A stretch of 23,453 bases of DNA from an uncultured Eubacteriales bacterium (lineage in GTDB: Bacteria > Bacillota > Clostridia > Peptostreptococcales > Anaerovoracaceae), in contig UQXL01000030.1 of the NCBI GenBank assembly GCA_900545135.1, positions 1 to 23,453 of the forward strand. The letters are read 5' to 3'. The notes under the pieces are model-generated. The model saw only the letters and a program-made list of their open reading frames with translations, was not told the origin of the DNA and did no database searches. Below, one piece after another: positions 1 through 7,946 of this stretch (the stretch's first letter is position 1; each line of letters starts with the position of its first letter). The position numbers were made by a program, and so were the translations under genes.

Positions 1-1
1 T

Positions 2-77
2 CGTATCCATTTTCCGAAAAAACACCGATATTGGATACCGTGGTATCCAATATCGCAAAAACCGTATCCATTTTCCG
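2..77. repeat. Perfect palindrome flanked by direct repeats
   Basis: Positions 26-55 form a perfect inverted repeat: arms CGATATTGGATACC and GGTATCCAATATCG around a 2-bp centre. On both sides, at 2-16 and 63-77, stands the same 15-mer CGTATCCATTTTCCG, which shares GTATCCA with the palindrome arm, so the heptamer occurs three times in one orientation and once inverted. On the minus strand the palindrome is followed by GTGTTTTTTC, so it could be a second terminator for the sstT transcript. It could also be a regulator-binding array or the edge of a palindromic repeat family cut by the window border. The structure is certain; its role is not. Confidence 0.8.
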
Positions 78-125
78 CGTTTTCAGTAAATTTGGATATG
101 GGGCTGCTGGTACTCTATACTCTGC

Positions 126-165
126 AAAAAGCGGGAGCATTCCTTCCCGGAAACGCTCCTGCTTT
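126..165 (-). terminator. Intrinsic terminator of sstT
   Basis: Just downstream of the sstT stop codon the minus strand reads AAAGCAGGAGCGTTTCC, a short loop, then GGAATGCTCCCGCTTTTTGC. The arms pair over about 15 positions with one mismatch and two G-U pairs, and the 3' arm runs into a T tract. This fits a rho-independent terminator. Confidence 0.75.
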
Positions 166-175
166 GATTAAAACA

Positions 176-1393
176 CTATTTATTTTTGTTCTTCCTCTTG
201 GCCCCTATGTCAGCCGCCGCAGTAAACAATACGTCGGTCGACGAATTGAGCGCCGTCTCGCAGGAATCCTGAATCACACCGATGATGAATCCTACGCCTA
301 CAACCTGCATAGCCAAATCGTTGGAAATGCCAAAGAGCGAGCATGCCAGCGGTATAAGCAGCAGCGAACCTCCAGCCACTCCCGACGCTCCGCACGCGCT
401 TATGGCTGAAATCACGCAGAGTATTATTGCCATTCCCAGGTCTACAGAAACTCCCAGCGTGTTTGCTGCGGCGAGAGTCAAGATGGAAATGGTGACAGCC
501 GCACCGCCCATGTTTATGGTCGCGCCTAAAGGAATGGATATGGAATATGTGTCCTTGTCCAGCTTGAGTTCCTCGCAGAGCTTCATGTTTACAGGTATGT
601 TGGCTGCCGAGCTTCTCGTAAAGAACGCCGTTATTCCGCTGTCCTTGAGACATTTGAATACCAGCGGATACGGATTCTGCCTCGTATTGACGTATACGAG
701 TATCGGATTGACGATCAGCGCCACGAACAGCATAGTTCCTACGAGGAGCAGTATCAGCTTGCCGTAACCCAGCAGAGTCGAAAGTCCGCTGGTAGCGATG
801 GAATTGAATACGAGACCCATTACGCCCAGAGGAGCCAGCCTTATGACCCATCTTACCGCTTTGGAAACAGCTTCTGCAATGTCAGCGAGTATGGTTTTCG
901 TGGCGTCCGAAGCATGTCGGAGCGCAATGCCGAGTACGATCGCCCATGCCAGGATTCCTATGTAATTGGCATTGAGCAGCGCGTCCACAGGGTTGGATAC
1001 TATATTGAAGACGAGAGTGCTCAATACTTCTCCTATTCCTCCCGGAGGAGTCATATCCTCAGAACCTGCCGGCAGAACCAGTTCCAGCTTAAATATAAAG
1101 CTGGCTATTACAGCGGCCGTTCCCGCCAGAAATGTACCTAACAAGTATAACGCAATTATAGATTTCATGTTGGTCTTCTGTCCGGCTTTATGCTGAGATA
1201 TGGCGGACATTACCAGGAATAATACCAGTACGGGAGCGACTGCTTTCAGCGCGCCTACGAAAAGGTCGCCTAAAATAGTTATGCCTGAAAGCTGCTCCGG
1301 CAGCGTCAGAGCCAGGATTATGCCGATAACCAGACCTATGATTATCTGCTTGACGAGGCTCATCTTGTTCCATTTGCTGAGTAGATTCTTCAA
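176..1393 (-). CDS. sstT: Serine/threonine:sodium symporter SstT
   Basis: This 405-residue membrane protein of the dicarboxylate/amino acid:cation symporter (DAACS) family should import serine and threonine with Na+ across the inner membrane. Family marks are SSAANIPVNM at about residues 261-270 and GATINMGGAAV at about 290-300, the re-entrant hairpin and substrate/Na+ site region, with hydrophobic helices throughout. Length is typical of SstT. The start codon is TTG: AAGGAGAGGG stands about 8 nt before it, and the N-terminus (KNLLSKWNKMSLVKQI) fits the family better than starting at Met11. It lies 29 bp after the aldo/keto reductase gene, so the two are probably cotranscribed, and a terminator follows. 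Threonine import would feed the threonine dehydratase encoded at 21331-22542, but that link is inferred. Confidence 0.93.
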   Translation of the reverse strand: MKNLLSKWNKMSLVKQIIIGLVIGIILALTLPEQLSGITILGDLFVGALKAVAPVLVLFLVMSAISQHKAGQKTNMKSIIALYLLGTFLAGTAAVIASFIFKLELVLPAGSEDMTPPGGIGEVLSTLVFNIVSNPVDALLNANYIGILAWAIVLGIALRHASDATKTILADIAEAVSKAVRWVIRLAPLGVMGLVFNSIATSGLSTLLGYGKLILLLVGTMLFVALIVNPILVYVNTRQNPYPLVFKCLKDSGITAFFTRSSAANIPVNMKLCEELKLDKDTYSISIPLGATINMGGAAVTISILTLAAANTLGVSVDLGMAIILCVISAISACGASGVAGGSLLLIPLACSLFGISNDLAMQVVGVGFIIGVIQDSCETALNSSTDVLFTAAADIGAKRKNKNK

Positions 1394-1422
1394 CTTTCCC
1401 TCTCCTTTACACTCACATAATA

Positions 1423-2454
1423 TTAAGAAGTAACTTTTATTTCACCGGCCAGTATCCTCTTGTAGTCCTCGTAATTCTTCCGCAGCAGCTGAGGAATTTT
1501 CAGCTCGTACGGACATTTCGTCATACACTGACCGCAGTTGACGCAGTTTTCAATCTTGCCCATTTCTTCCTGCCATTTTTCGCCGAGGAAATCGGCGGCA
1601 GGCGAACGGCGCACCATCAGCGACATTCTGGCGCATTGATTTATGGTTATCCCCTGAGGGCACGGCATGCAGTATCCGCATCCGCGGCAGAAATCTCCAT
1701 CCAGTTCCTTTCTGTCGGCCTCAATTATTCCGGCGGCTTCTTCGTCCATGACCGGCGTGTCTTCCATACATGAAAGCCACTGCATGAGCTCGCTTTCCCT
1801 CTGTATTCCCCAAATCGGGAGTACGTTGTCAAACTGAGCTATGAAAGCATAGGCTGCTTTAAAGTTGCTGATAAGCCCTCCGGCCAGAGCTTTCATGGCT
1901 ATGAAGCCCATCTCTTTTTCCTTGCACATGGCGACCAGCTTCTTTTCTCTTTCACCGGAAAGATAGCTGAAAGGGAACTGCATCGTGGCGTAAAGCCCTG
2001 ATTCCACACATTCCTCGGCTACGCCTATCTTATGGCAGGTTATGCCTATGTTTTTAATCATTCCCTGACGCTTGAAATCCTCCATCAGCTCATACATGCC
2101 GCTTCCGTCTCCGGGGGCGAAGCACCTGGGAGCCAGATGGAACTGATAAAGGTCCACGTAATCGGTCTTTAGATTTTCAAGAGACGTCTCCAGATGGCGT
2201 TTCATCTCTTCTTTATCTTTTGCCCCTGTCTTTGTCGCTATAAATATATTTTTTCTTACATCGGAAAGGGCCATGCCTATCTTTTTCTCGCTGTCGGTAT
2301 AAGCGCGGGCGGTGTCAAAAAACGTCATTCCTCCCTCGTAAGCTTTACGCAGGATATTTACCGCCATCTCATCGTCGCATCTCTGAACCGGCAGCGCTCC
2401 GAAAGCGTTCTGAGGAGTTGTTATGCCTGTTTTTCCCAATACTATCTGTCTCAT
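1423..2454 (-). CDS. Aldo/keto reductase with C-terminal 4Fe-4S ferredoxin domain
   Basis: The 343-residue protein has an N-terminal aldo/keto reductase barrel (about 1-245) and a C-terminal ferredoxin-like module. Candidate catalytic residues are Asp47 and Tyr52 (FFDTARAYTD), Lys76 (ATKTG) and His106 (YQFHLA). The module has two cysteine clusters, C256-x2-C-x2-C-x2-C with a further Cys at 274, and C304-x2-C-x2-C-x3-CP, expected to bind one or two [4Fe-4S] clusters. Such fusions are common in anaerobes and are annotated as 4Fe-4S-binding oxidoreductases; the substrate cannot be told. The ATG at 2454 is chosen because TTTAGGAGGGAATCA precedes it with ideal spacing; the longer in-frame opening back to 2505 lacks this and runs into the repeats after yeiH. 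It lies between yeiH and sstT on the same strand. Confidence 0.88.
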   Translation of the reverse strand: MRQIVLGKTGITTPQNAFGALPVQRCDDEMAVNILRKAYEGGMTFFDTARAYTDSEKKIGMALSDVRKNIFIATKTGAKDKEEMKRHLETSLENLKTDYVDLYQFHLAPRCFAPGDGSGMYELMEDFKRQGMIKNIGITCHKIGVAEECVESGLYATMQFPFSYLSGEREKKLVAMCKEKEMGFIAMKALAGGLISNFKAAYAFIAQFDNVLPIWGIQRESELMQWLSCMEDTPVMDEEAAGIIEADRKELDGDFCRGCGYCMPCPQGITINQCARMSLMVRRSPAADFLGEKWQEEMGKIENCVNCGQCMTKCPYELKIPQLLRKNYEDYKRILAGEIKVTS

Positions 2455-2506
2455 AATTGATTCCCTCCTAAACTGAAGTATACAATAAAAGCCATGGTTT
2501 AGCAAC

Positions 2507-2578
2507 GTTTAGGTTTACCACAAGCCCATTGTTTAGGTTTACCACAAGCCCATTGTTTAGGTTTACCACAAGCCCATC
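2507..2578. repeat. Three tandem 24-bp repeats spanning the yeiH stop
   Basis: Three head-to-tail 24-bp copies start at 2507, 2531 and 2555. They are identical except for the last base of the third. Each begins GTTTAGGTTTACC and ends AAGCCCATT on the plus strand. On the minus strand each unit encodes Met-Gly-Leu-Trp-stop, so the last codons and stop of yeiH have been copied twice downstream. Perfect identity points to recent expansion. This is not a CRISPR array, because there are no spacers. Confidence 0.95.
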
Positions 2579-3663
2579 AGATGCTGAATGACAAGGCTTG
2601 TCCCTGTTATGCCGAGCCAGCAGCAGGCTCCCAGCGCCAGCGGCTTTCCGCCGGTCTTCACCAGCTTGACTATGTCTGTGTTGAGACCTATGGCAGCCAT
2701 TGCGAGAATTATGAAGAATTTGCTCAAGTCTTTTACGGGAGCGAAAACAGAGGCGTCAGCGCCGGCCATGACTGTCACCGTGGTTATCAGCGAAGCTGCT
2801 ATGAAATACAGTATGAAGAACGGAAATATCTTTTTAAGGCTCACCTTGCCGCCTCCGGTCGTCTCCCCTGTCGTCTCCCCGGCCGCCTCTCCGGACACGC
2901 CGTTTGCAGCTCCGCCTGCCGCTTTAGCCTTTCTGCCCTTCATCAGAGCCAGCACCAGAGTTATGGGTATTATGGCAAGTGTTCTGGTCAGCTTTACGGT
3001 CACGGCCTTATCGAGGGTGGCAGTTCCCAGGCCCCACATGCTGTCCCAGGTTGAGGCAGCAGCAGTTACGGACGAAGTGTCGTTTACGGCCGTTCCCGCG
3101 AAAATCCCGAAAGCTTCTCCGGAGCCCGTGTCAAAACCTATGAAGCTGCCCATCACAGGGAAGATGACTGCGGCCAGAACGTTGTAGAAAAAAATGACCG
3201 ATATGGCCTGCGCCACTTCCTCGTCGTCCGCGTCTATTACAGGAGCCGTGGCCGCTATGGCCGAACCTCCGCATATAGAAGAACCTACTCCCACGAGAGT
3301 AGATATGTTTGACGGGATCTTCATCGCTTTGTGAAGCAGGAAAGCTATTATCAGCGAAACGGCTATGGTGCATATTATGATAGGAAGCGACTGCTTGCCC
3401 GTATCGAGAACCACGGTCAGATCCAGACCGAACCCCAGGAGCACGACAGCCCACTGCAGTATCTTCTTTGAGGTGAATTTTATGCCTGGCTCAAAGGATT
3501 TCTTTTCCTTGAAAAATAAAGTCACTATCATTCCAAGCAGTATGGCTATCACGGGGCCGCCTATGACAGGCGCCAGTTTTCCCAGTATCCATGACGGAAC
3601 GGCGATAACCAGGCAGAGGGCTATTCCCCTTCCATTCTTTGTAAAAAAGTTTTCATTGCTCAT
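2563..3663 (-). CDS. yeiH: YeiH/UPF0324 family putative sulfate exporter
   Basis: This 366-residue integral membrane protein belongs to the YeiH (UPF0324, Cons_hypoth698) family, often labelled putative sulfate exporter although substrates are poorly proven. Family-like stretches include PVIGGPVIAILLGM near the N-terminus, GFGLDLTVVLDTG, and the glycine-rich VGVGSSICGGSAIAATAPVI around residues 125-145. A cytoplasmic-loop candidate near residues 257-271 is a Gly/Glu/Thr-rich stretch (GEAAGETTGETTGGG) built from 12-bp tandem DNA repeats and looks like a recent insertion. The ATG at 3663 has AAGGGA 8-9 nt upstream. No good promoter is visible. The gene is unusual in having short tandem repeats at its start, inside it and over its stop. 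Confidence 0.85.
   Translation of the reverse strand: MSNENFFTKNGRGIALCLVIAVPSWILGKLAPVIGGPVIAILLGMIVTLFFKEKKSFEPGIKFTSKKILQWAVVLLGFGLDLTVVLDTGKQSLPIIICTIAVSLIIAFLLHKAMKIPSNISTLVGVGSSICGGSAIAATAPVIDADDEEVAQAISVIFFYNVLAAVIFPVMGSFIGFDTGSGEAFGIFAGTAVNDTSSVTAAASTWDSMWGLGTATLDKAVTVKLTRTLAIIPITLVLALMKGRKAKAAGGAANGVSGEAAGETTGETTGGGKVSLKKIFPFFILYFIAASLITTVTVMAGADASVFAPVKDLSKFFIILAMAAIGLNTDIVKLVKTGGKPLALGACCWLGITGTSLVIQHLMGLW
2858..2893. repeat. 12-bp in-frame tandem repeat within yeiH
   Basis: Units at 2858-2869 and 2870-2881 (GTCGTCTCCCCT and GTCGTCTCCCCG) differ at one base; a third at 2882-2893 is a diverged copy. On the minus strand they encode Gly-Glu-Ala-Ala, Gly-Glu-Thr-Thr, Gly-Glu-Thr-Thr, so copy-number change keeps the yeiH frame open. 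Confidence 0.8.
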
Positions 3664-3720
3664 AAATTATTTCCCTTGCTGATAAATTCTTTTCCTTGCA
3701 AATAAGTTCTTTTCCATAAA
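3661..3720. repeat. Imperfect 20-bp tandem repeat over the yeiH start
   Basis: Three successive 20-bp blocks (3661-3680, 3681-3700, 3701-3720) are diverged copies of one another. On the minus strand the last block read is AGCAAGGGAAATAATTTATG, which is the ribosome binding site and start codon of yeiH. The copies upstream keep the AAGGAAAAGAA-type core but end in ATC or ATT, not ATG. The initiation region therefore seems to have been duplicated. Confidence 0.65.
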
Positions 3721-3746
3721 AGGCTTCGCCCGAAAATCAGGCGAAG
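3716..3746 (-). terminator. Weak intrinsic terminator after the kinase gene
   Basis: CTTCGCC (3724-3730) and GGCGAAG (3740-3746) form a 7-bp stem that includes the stop codon of the kinase gene; on the minus strand it is followed by CCTTTTAT. The short T tract makes it a moderate terminator at best, so readthrough into yeiH is possible. Confidence 0.5.
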
Positions 3747-4354
3747 TCCTCCATAATCTTAAGATATTCCAATATTATCTTGATGCATTGCTCAATGCTC
3801 ATAAGGCTGGTATTGAGACAAAGGTCGTAACTTCTGGCGTCGTTCCACTCCCTGTTGGTGAAATACTTGTGGTACTGGGCCCTGGCCTTGTCGGTTTTTT
3901 CTATGAGCCGTCTCGCCTCTTCATCGTCCAAGCCGTCATGCTCCTTTACGCGCTCTATGCAATGGGCCATATCGGCATGTATGAATACTTTTACCACATT
4001 TTTCTCGTCTTTAAGCACATGATGCGCGCATCTGCCGACGATTATACATGGCTCGCCTTTTTCATGAAGCTCTTTTATGATCTTGGCCTGCAGATTGAAG
4101 AGATTTTCCCTCGAGATGAACTCGTTGCTGTCAGGTGAGACAGCTTTCTGCGCGTTATATTTTTTGAAAGGATTGCCGCGGCGCGTCTCGTCGGCCAGAT
4201 TGAAAAGGGCTTCGTTGATTCCGCTGTCTTCCGAGGCTATGCGTATCAAATCCCTGTCGTAATATTTTATCCCCAGCTGCTTTGCGAGGGCTTTGGCTAC
4301 GGTCTTGCCGCCGCTGCCGTACCCTCTGGCTATGGTAATAACAAAGCTTTTCAT
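3737..4354 (-). CDS. Cytidylate kinase-like family protein
   Basis: The 205-residue protein resembles the cytidylate-kinase-like family, cytosolic P-loop proteins distinct from housekeeping Cmk. It opens with SFVITIARGYGSGGKTVAKALA, where GYGSGGKT (about residues 11-18) is the nucleotide-binding loop, followed by YYDRDLIRIASE, a family hallmark. Later pieces are IIVGRCAHHVL (about 105-115) and a lid-like segment rich in Arg and Glu. Substrate and physiological role are unknown. The ATG at 4354 follows TAGGAGACAATCT at good spacing. It starts 87 bp after the livF stop on the same strand with no clear terminator between, so it may be the last gene of the liv transcript. Confidence 0.82.
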   Translation of the reverse strand: MKSFVITIARGYGSGGKTVAKALAKQLGIKYYDRDLIRIASEDSGINEALFNLADETRRGNPFKKYNAQKAVSPDSNEFISRENLFNLQAKIIKELHEKGEPCIIVGRCAHHVLKDEKNVVKVFIHADMAHCIERVKEHDGLDDEEARRLIEKTDKARAQYHKYFTNREWNDARSYDLCLNTSLMSIEQCIKIILEYLKIMEDFA

Positions 4355-4406
4355 AGATTGTCTCCTATTTTATACATTCTGCCTTCCAGGGCGGATTGCC
4401 GTGCAG

Positions 4407-4451
4407 GCGAATTATCTCCAAGCGAATTACTTCCAGACGGATTACTCGCCA
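4407..4451. repeat. 15-bp tandem repeat over the livF stop
   Basis: Two close copies, 4407-4421 (GCGAATTATCTCCAA) and 4422-4436 (GCGAATTACTTCCAG), adjoin a more diverged third at 4437-4451 that contains the livF stop codon. On the minus strand a TAA recurs every 15 nt (4444, 4429, 4414). It is another duplication of a gene's 3' edge, like the one at yeiH. Confidence 0.6.
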
Positions 4452-5152
4452 AGATAAGCTTTTTTTACGGAATCATTGTTCATCAGTTCTTTGGCGTCAC
4501 CGCTCAATGAAATCGTCCCCGTCTCCAGCACATACGCTCTGTCAGCGATCTCCAGAGCTTTCTTTGCGTTCTGCTCCACCAGGAGCACAGTAGTTCCGCT
4601 GGCCTTTATCTCTTCGATGATCTTGAACACTTCTCCAACAAACAACGGAGAAAGTCCCATCGATGGTTCATCCATAAGAATTATCTTAGGGTTTGACATC
4701 AGCGCTCTTCCCATGGCCAGCATCTGCTGTTCGCCGCCGGAAAGAGTTCCGGCTATCTGCTTTTTCCTCTCTTCCAGCCGCGGGAATTTCTGATAGACCA
4801 TATTGAGGGTCTCTTCCACTTCTTTCTTGTCTTTTCTCGTGAAAGCTCCGAGGGTGAGATTTTTATACACGGAAAGCTGCTGAAAGATCCGCCTTCCTTC
4901 CGGCACATGGGCCATACCCATCTCTACTATCTTATGAGGCGCCATCTTCAGTATGTCTTTGCCTTCAAACATGACGCTGCCTGATTTGGCTTTCAGCAGT
5001 CCTGTAATCGTATGCAGAGTCGTGGTCTTGCCTGCGCCGTTGGCTCCTATCAAGGCTATGACTTCTCCCTGGTTTACGTCAAAGGAGATCTTTTTAATAG
5101 CATTGATAGCGCCGTAGTTGACCTCCAGGTCTCTTATTTCCAGCATTGCCAT
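4442..5152 (-). CDS. livF: Branched-chain amino acid ABC importer, ATPase LivF
   Basis: This 236-residue ATP-binding subunit powers the LIV-type importer together with LivG at the inner face of the membrane. Seen motifs are Walker A GANGAGKTT (36-44), ABC signature LSGGEQQ (137-143) and Walker B IILMDEP (about 157-163). The HVPEGRRIF stretch is typical of LivF rather than LivG, and it ends AYLGE like LivG. The start at 5152 (MAMLEIRDLEV) is chosen because AAAGGAG lies about 10 nt upstream; the open frame to 5251 would overlap livG and lacks a site, while ATG at 5146 is too far from it. It is the last importer gene, 19 bp after livG. Confidence 0.93.
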   Translation of the reverse strand: MAMLEIRDLEVNYGAINAIKKISFDVNQGEVIALIGANGAGKTTTLHTITGLLKAKSGSVMFEGKDILKMAPHKIVEMGMAHVPEGRRIFQQLSVYKNLTLGAFTRKDKKEVEETLNMVYQKFPRLEERKKQIAGTLSGGEQQMLAMGRALMSNPKIILMDEPSMGLSPLFVGEVFKIIEEIKASGTTVLLVEQNAKKALEIADRAYVLETGTISLSGDAKELMNNDSVKKAYLGE

Positions 5153-5171
5153 CTTCTTATTTCTCCTTTCA

Positions 5172-5933
5172 CTATTCTCCCAGATATGCCTTGATGACTT
5201 CAGGGTCTTTGAGCACGCCGCTTGTCTTTCCCTGAGCCAAAACCGTACCAAAATTGAGCACCGTGATTTCCTCGCATATTCCGGAAACCAGCTTCATATC
5301 ATGCTCGATCAGCAGTATGGTCATGTCGAAATTATCTCTTACGAATCTTATGGTGTCCATCAGCTCCTGCGTTTCGTTGGGATTCATGCCGGCGGCCGGC
5401 TCATCCAGAAGCAGAAGTTTTGGCGAAGTGGCCAGGGCTCTGGTAATTTCCAGCTTTCTCTGCTTGCCGTAAGGCAGGTTGGAGGAAAGACGATCCTTTT
5501 CATCAGCCAGACCGAAAACCTCCAGCAGTTCCAGTGCCCTCTCGTTCATCTGCTTTTCTTTGCTGAAAAATCCAGGCAGTCTGAATATGCCCTCTGCCGT
5601 AGAATATTTATAATCGTTATGGAGTCCCGCTTTTACATTGTCCAGAACGCTCATCTGCTTGAAAAGCCTGATGTTCTGGAAAGTTCTCGCGATTCCTTTT
5701 TTATTTATCTCTATTGTATTATGACCTGTAAGCTTTTCTCCGTCAAGGAAAAAGTTGCCGCTGGTCGGTTTGTACACCCCGGTCAGCAGGTTAAAAGCCG
5801 TGGTCTTGCCGGCTCCGTTGGGCCCTATGAGCCCGTAAAGCTGGCCTTTCTCTATCTTAAGGCTGAGCCCGTCGACAGCTTTAAGTCCGCCGAAAGAGAT
5901 TCCTAAATTTTTTGTTTCAAGCATCGCTGTCAT
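5172..5933 (-). CDS. livG: Branched-chain amino acid ABC importer, ATPase LivG
   Basis: The 253-residue ATPase pairs with LivF. Walker A is GPNGAGKTT (37-45), the signature is the LivG form LPYGKQRKLEI rather than LSGGQ, and Walker B is LLLLDEPAAGM. The Ala-Gly-Met-Asn-Pro run after Walker B is also usual for LivG. The ATG at 5933 lies one base after the livM stop; its ribosome site AAGGGG is inside the end of livM, which suggests coupled translation. A second in-frame ATG nine bases on is less well spaced. Confidence 0.94.
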   Translation of the reverse strand: MTAMLETKNLGISFGGLKAVDGLSLKIEKGQLYGLIGPNGAGKTTAFNLLTGVYKPTSGNFFLDGEKLTGHNTIEINKKGIARTFQNIRLFKQMSVLDNVKAGLHNDYKYSTAEGIFRLPGFFSKEKQMNERALELLEVFGLADEKDRLSSNLPYGKQRKLEITRALATSPKLLLLDEPAAGMNPNETQELMDTIRFVRDNFDMTILLIEHDMKLVSGICEEITVLNFGTVLAQGKTSGVLKDPEVIKAYLGE

Positions 5934-5934
5934 C

Positions 5935-7044
5935 CTAGCTCACCCCTTCCTTTCCTTTTTTGCTGTTCCTGCCGGCAGAATCTTTTGTTTTGAATCCGCT
6001 GAACAGTTTTTCCTTGTAATAGTTCAAATTTTCATTATTGTTCACCAGCATCATTATGATGAGGATTATGGCGTATATCAACATTCTGTAATCGCTCAGT
6101 CCTCTAAGGAGTTCAGGGAGCGCGGTCAGAATCACCGCGGCTATTATGGAGCCTCTCATGCTTCCTATTCCTCCCAGCACCACGAATACCAGTATCAGTA
6201 TCGAATAGTTGTAGTCGAACTTGGTCGCTACAAGTGATGAAAGGTTATGCGAGTAAAGGACTCCTGCCACGCCGGCGAAGAAAGCCGATACAGTAAATGC
6301 TATGAGCTTGTATTTCGTGATATTTATGCCCACCGACTCCGCGGCTATGCGATTGTCTCTTATGGACATTATGGCTCTTCCCGTTCTGGAGTGAACGAGG
6401 TTGAGAATCACAAGCAAGGTTATGAATATGAGTATAAATCCGATTATATAATTGGAGTCTTTGGGCGTTCCTGTTATTCCCATCGCGCCGTTTACTATGA
6501 CTTCCCTGCCGGCCGCGTCAAGCTCCATGGAGTTGTACGCGTCTACGCCGAGAGCCATGTGAAAGCCCGCGGAATCTTTAACTATGTACAGATTGTTCAC
6601 TATATTCTTTATTATCTCTCCGAAAGCCAGCGTTACTATGGCGAGATAGTCGCCCCTCAGCCTGAGCACAGGTATTCCCACCAGTACGCCTACGATGGCG
6701 GCGGCGATTCCGCCTATCAGCAAGGCGAGAGGAAATCTTATCAGCGCTGATTCCATGGAAGATGATGCAAGCACCGAGAATATGCTTCCTGCAAAGGCTC
6801 CGACACACATGAAGCCCGCATGTCCCAGGCTCAGCTCGCCAAGTATACCCACGGTCAGGTTAAGAGATATGGCGAGAATCACGTTGACGCATATCGGAAC
6901 GAGTATGCCCTGAAACAGATTGGATGCAGCTCCCGAACCCGTGTACACAAGACAGAACAAGAACATTGCAAAGACGATGATATAGGTGATCATGTTGTTT
7001 TTCGTACTTTTATTTAAGCTCTTTAAACTTTTCACTTTTCTCAC
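5935..7044 (-). CDS. livM: Branched-chain amino acid ABC importer, permease LivM
   Basis: This 369-residue polytopic membrane protein is the second permease subunit. It carries the family pattern SLNLTVGILGELSLGHAGFMCVGAF near residues 60-85 and GGIGSMRGSIIAA near the C-terminus, with a basic cytoplasmic tail. The start is uncertain: the GTG at 7044 follows the livH stop directly, but the best ribosome site, TAGGTGAG, sits across it and would better serve a second GTG at 7035. Either way the livH-livM junction has no gap and translation is probably coupled. Confidence 0.92.
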   Translation of the reverse strand: MRKVKSLKSLNKSTKNNMITYIIVFAMFLFCLVYTGSGAASNLFQGILVPICVNVILAISLNLTVGILGELSLGHAGFMCVGAFAGSIFSVLASSSMESALIRFPLALLIGGIAAAIVGVLVGIPVLRLRGDYLAIVTLAFGEIIKNIVNNLYIVKDSAGFHMALGVDAYNSMELDAAGREVIVNGAMGITGTPKDSNYIIGFILIFITLLVILNLVHSRTGRAIMSIRDNRIAAESVGINITKYKLIAFTVSAFFAGVAGVLYSHNLSSLVATKFDYNYSILILVFVVLGGIGSMRGSIIAAVILTALPELLRGLSDYRMLIYAIILIIMMLVNNNENLNYYKEKLFSGFKTKDSAGRNSKKGKEGVS

Positions 7045-7923
7045 CTACACTTTCTCGTTCATCTTCTTGCCCAGGATTCCCGTAGGCCTTATGATGAGCA
7101 CTATTATGAGCACGCCGAAAACTATGGCGTCTGAAAGCTGCGAAGATATGTAGGCTTTGCTCAGGTTTTCGATTATGCCAAGCAGTATGCCGCCTATCAT
7201 CGCTCCGGGGATGGATCCTATGCCGCCGAATACAGCCGCTACAAAGGCTTTGATTCCAGGCATGGCTCCTGTATAAGGGTTTATCTGCGGATATGCCGAG
7301 CAGAGCAGAAGGCTTGCCACAGCCGCCAGGGCGGAGCCTATGGCGAAAGTCAGGGAAATGGTGCTGTTGACGTTGACGCCCATCAGCTGAGCCGCTCCCT
7401 TATCTTCCGAAACAGCCTGCATGGCTGCTCCCGGCTTGGTGTGCTGTATAAATAACGTAAGTCCTATCATTATCACGACGGTCACGCAGATGGTCACGAT
7501 CGTTATTCCTGAAACAGTCAGTTCGTCGGAAAGCTTGAGATCCGGTACGTTTATCATTTTAGGAAAATTTTTCGCAGCCGAACCGAATATGAGCAGCGCC
7601 GCATTCTGCAGCAGATAGCTCACTCCTATGGCCGTTATAAGAACTGCAAGAGAAGTCGCGTTTCTCAGCGGCTTGTAGGCAACCTTTTCGATGACGACGC
7701 CGAGAACTGTACACACGATTATTCCGCATATTATGGCTATGGCCGGTGAAGTGCCGGCTGAACTTACGGCGGTGAACATTACGAATCCGCCGATCATTAT
7801 TACGTCTCCGTGGGCAAAGTTAAGCATCTTGGCGATTCCGTACACCATGGTATAGCCAAGGGCTATCAGGGCGTACACGCTGCCCAGACTTATTCCGCTG
7901 ATTAAATATGATAGAAAATTCAT
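7045..7923 (-). CDS. livH: Branched-chain amino acid ABC importer, permease LivH
   Basis: The 292-residue permease starts MNFLSYLISGISLGSVYALIALG, a classic LivH opening, and has GYTMVYGIAKMLNFAHGD (about 25-45) and FGGIGSIPGAMIGG near the C-terminus, where EAA-like loops meet the ATPases. The ATG at 7923 is preferred over the open frame to 7962, because ACGAGGT lies 8 nt upstream and the extra residues are not hydrophobic. It is separated from livJ by 143 bp holding two hairpins, a common arrangement that lets the binding protein be made in excess. Confidence 0.94.
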   Translation of the reverse strand: MNFLSYLISGISLGSVYALIALGYTMVYGIAKMLNFAHGDVIMIGGFVMFTAVSSAGTSPAIAIICGIIVCTVLGVVIEKVAYKPLRNATSLAVLITAIGVSYLLQNAALLIFGSAAKNFPKMINVPDLKLSDELTVSGITIVTICVTVVIMIGLTLFIQHTKPGAAMQAVSEDKGAAQLMGVNVNSTISLTFAIGSALAAVASLLLCSAYPQINPYTGAMPGIKAFVAAVFGGIGSIPGAMIGGILLGIIENLSKAYISSQLSDAIVFGVLIIVLIIRPTGILGKKMNEKV

Positions 7924-7946
7924 TACTGATACCTCGTTAAACACTT

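Noticed and set aside
92..409. A 105-codon plus-strand frame near the left edge
   Set aside because: It overlaps the sstT terminator and 3' end on the other strand, and its translation is low-complexity and basic with no credible start.
2507..2578. A short CRISPR array
   Set aside because: The copies are directly adjacent with no spacers, overlap a stop codon, and no cas gene is nearby.
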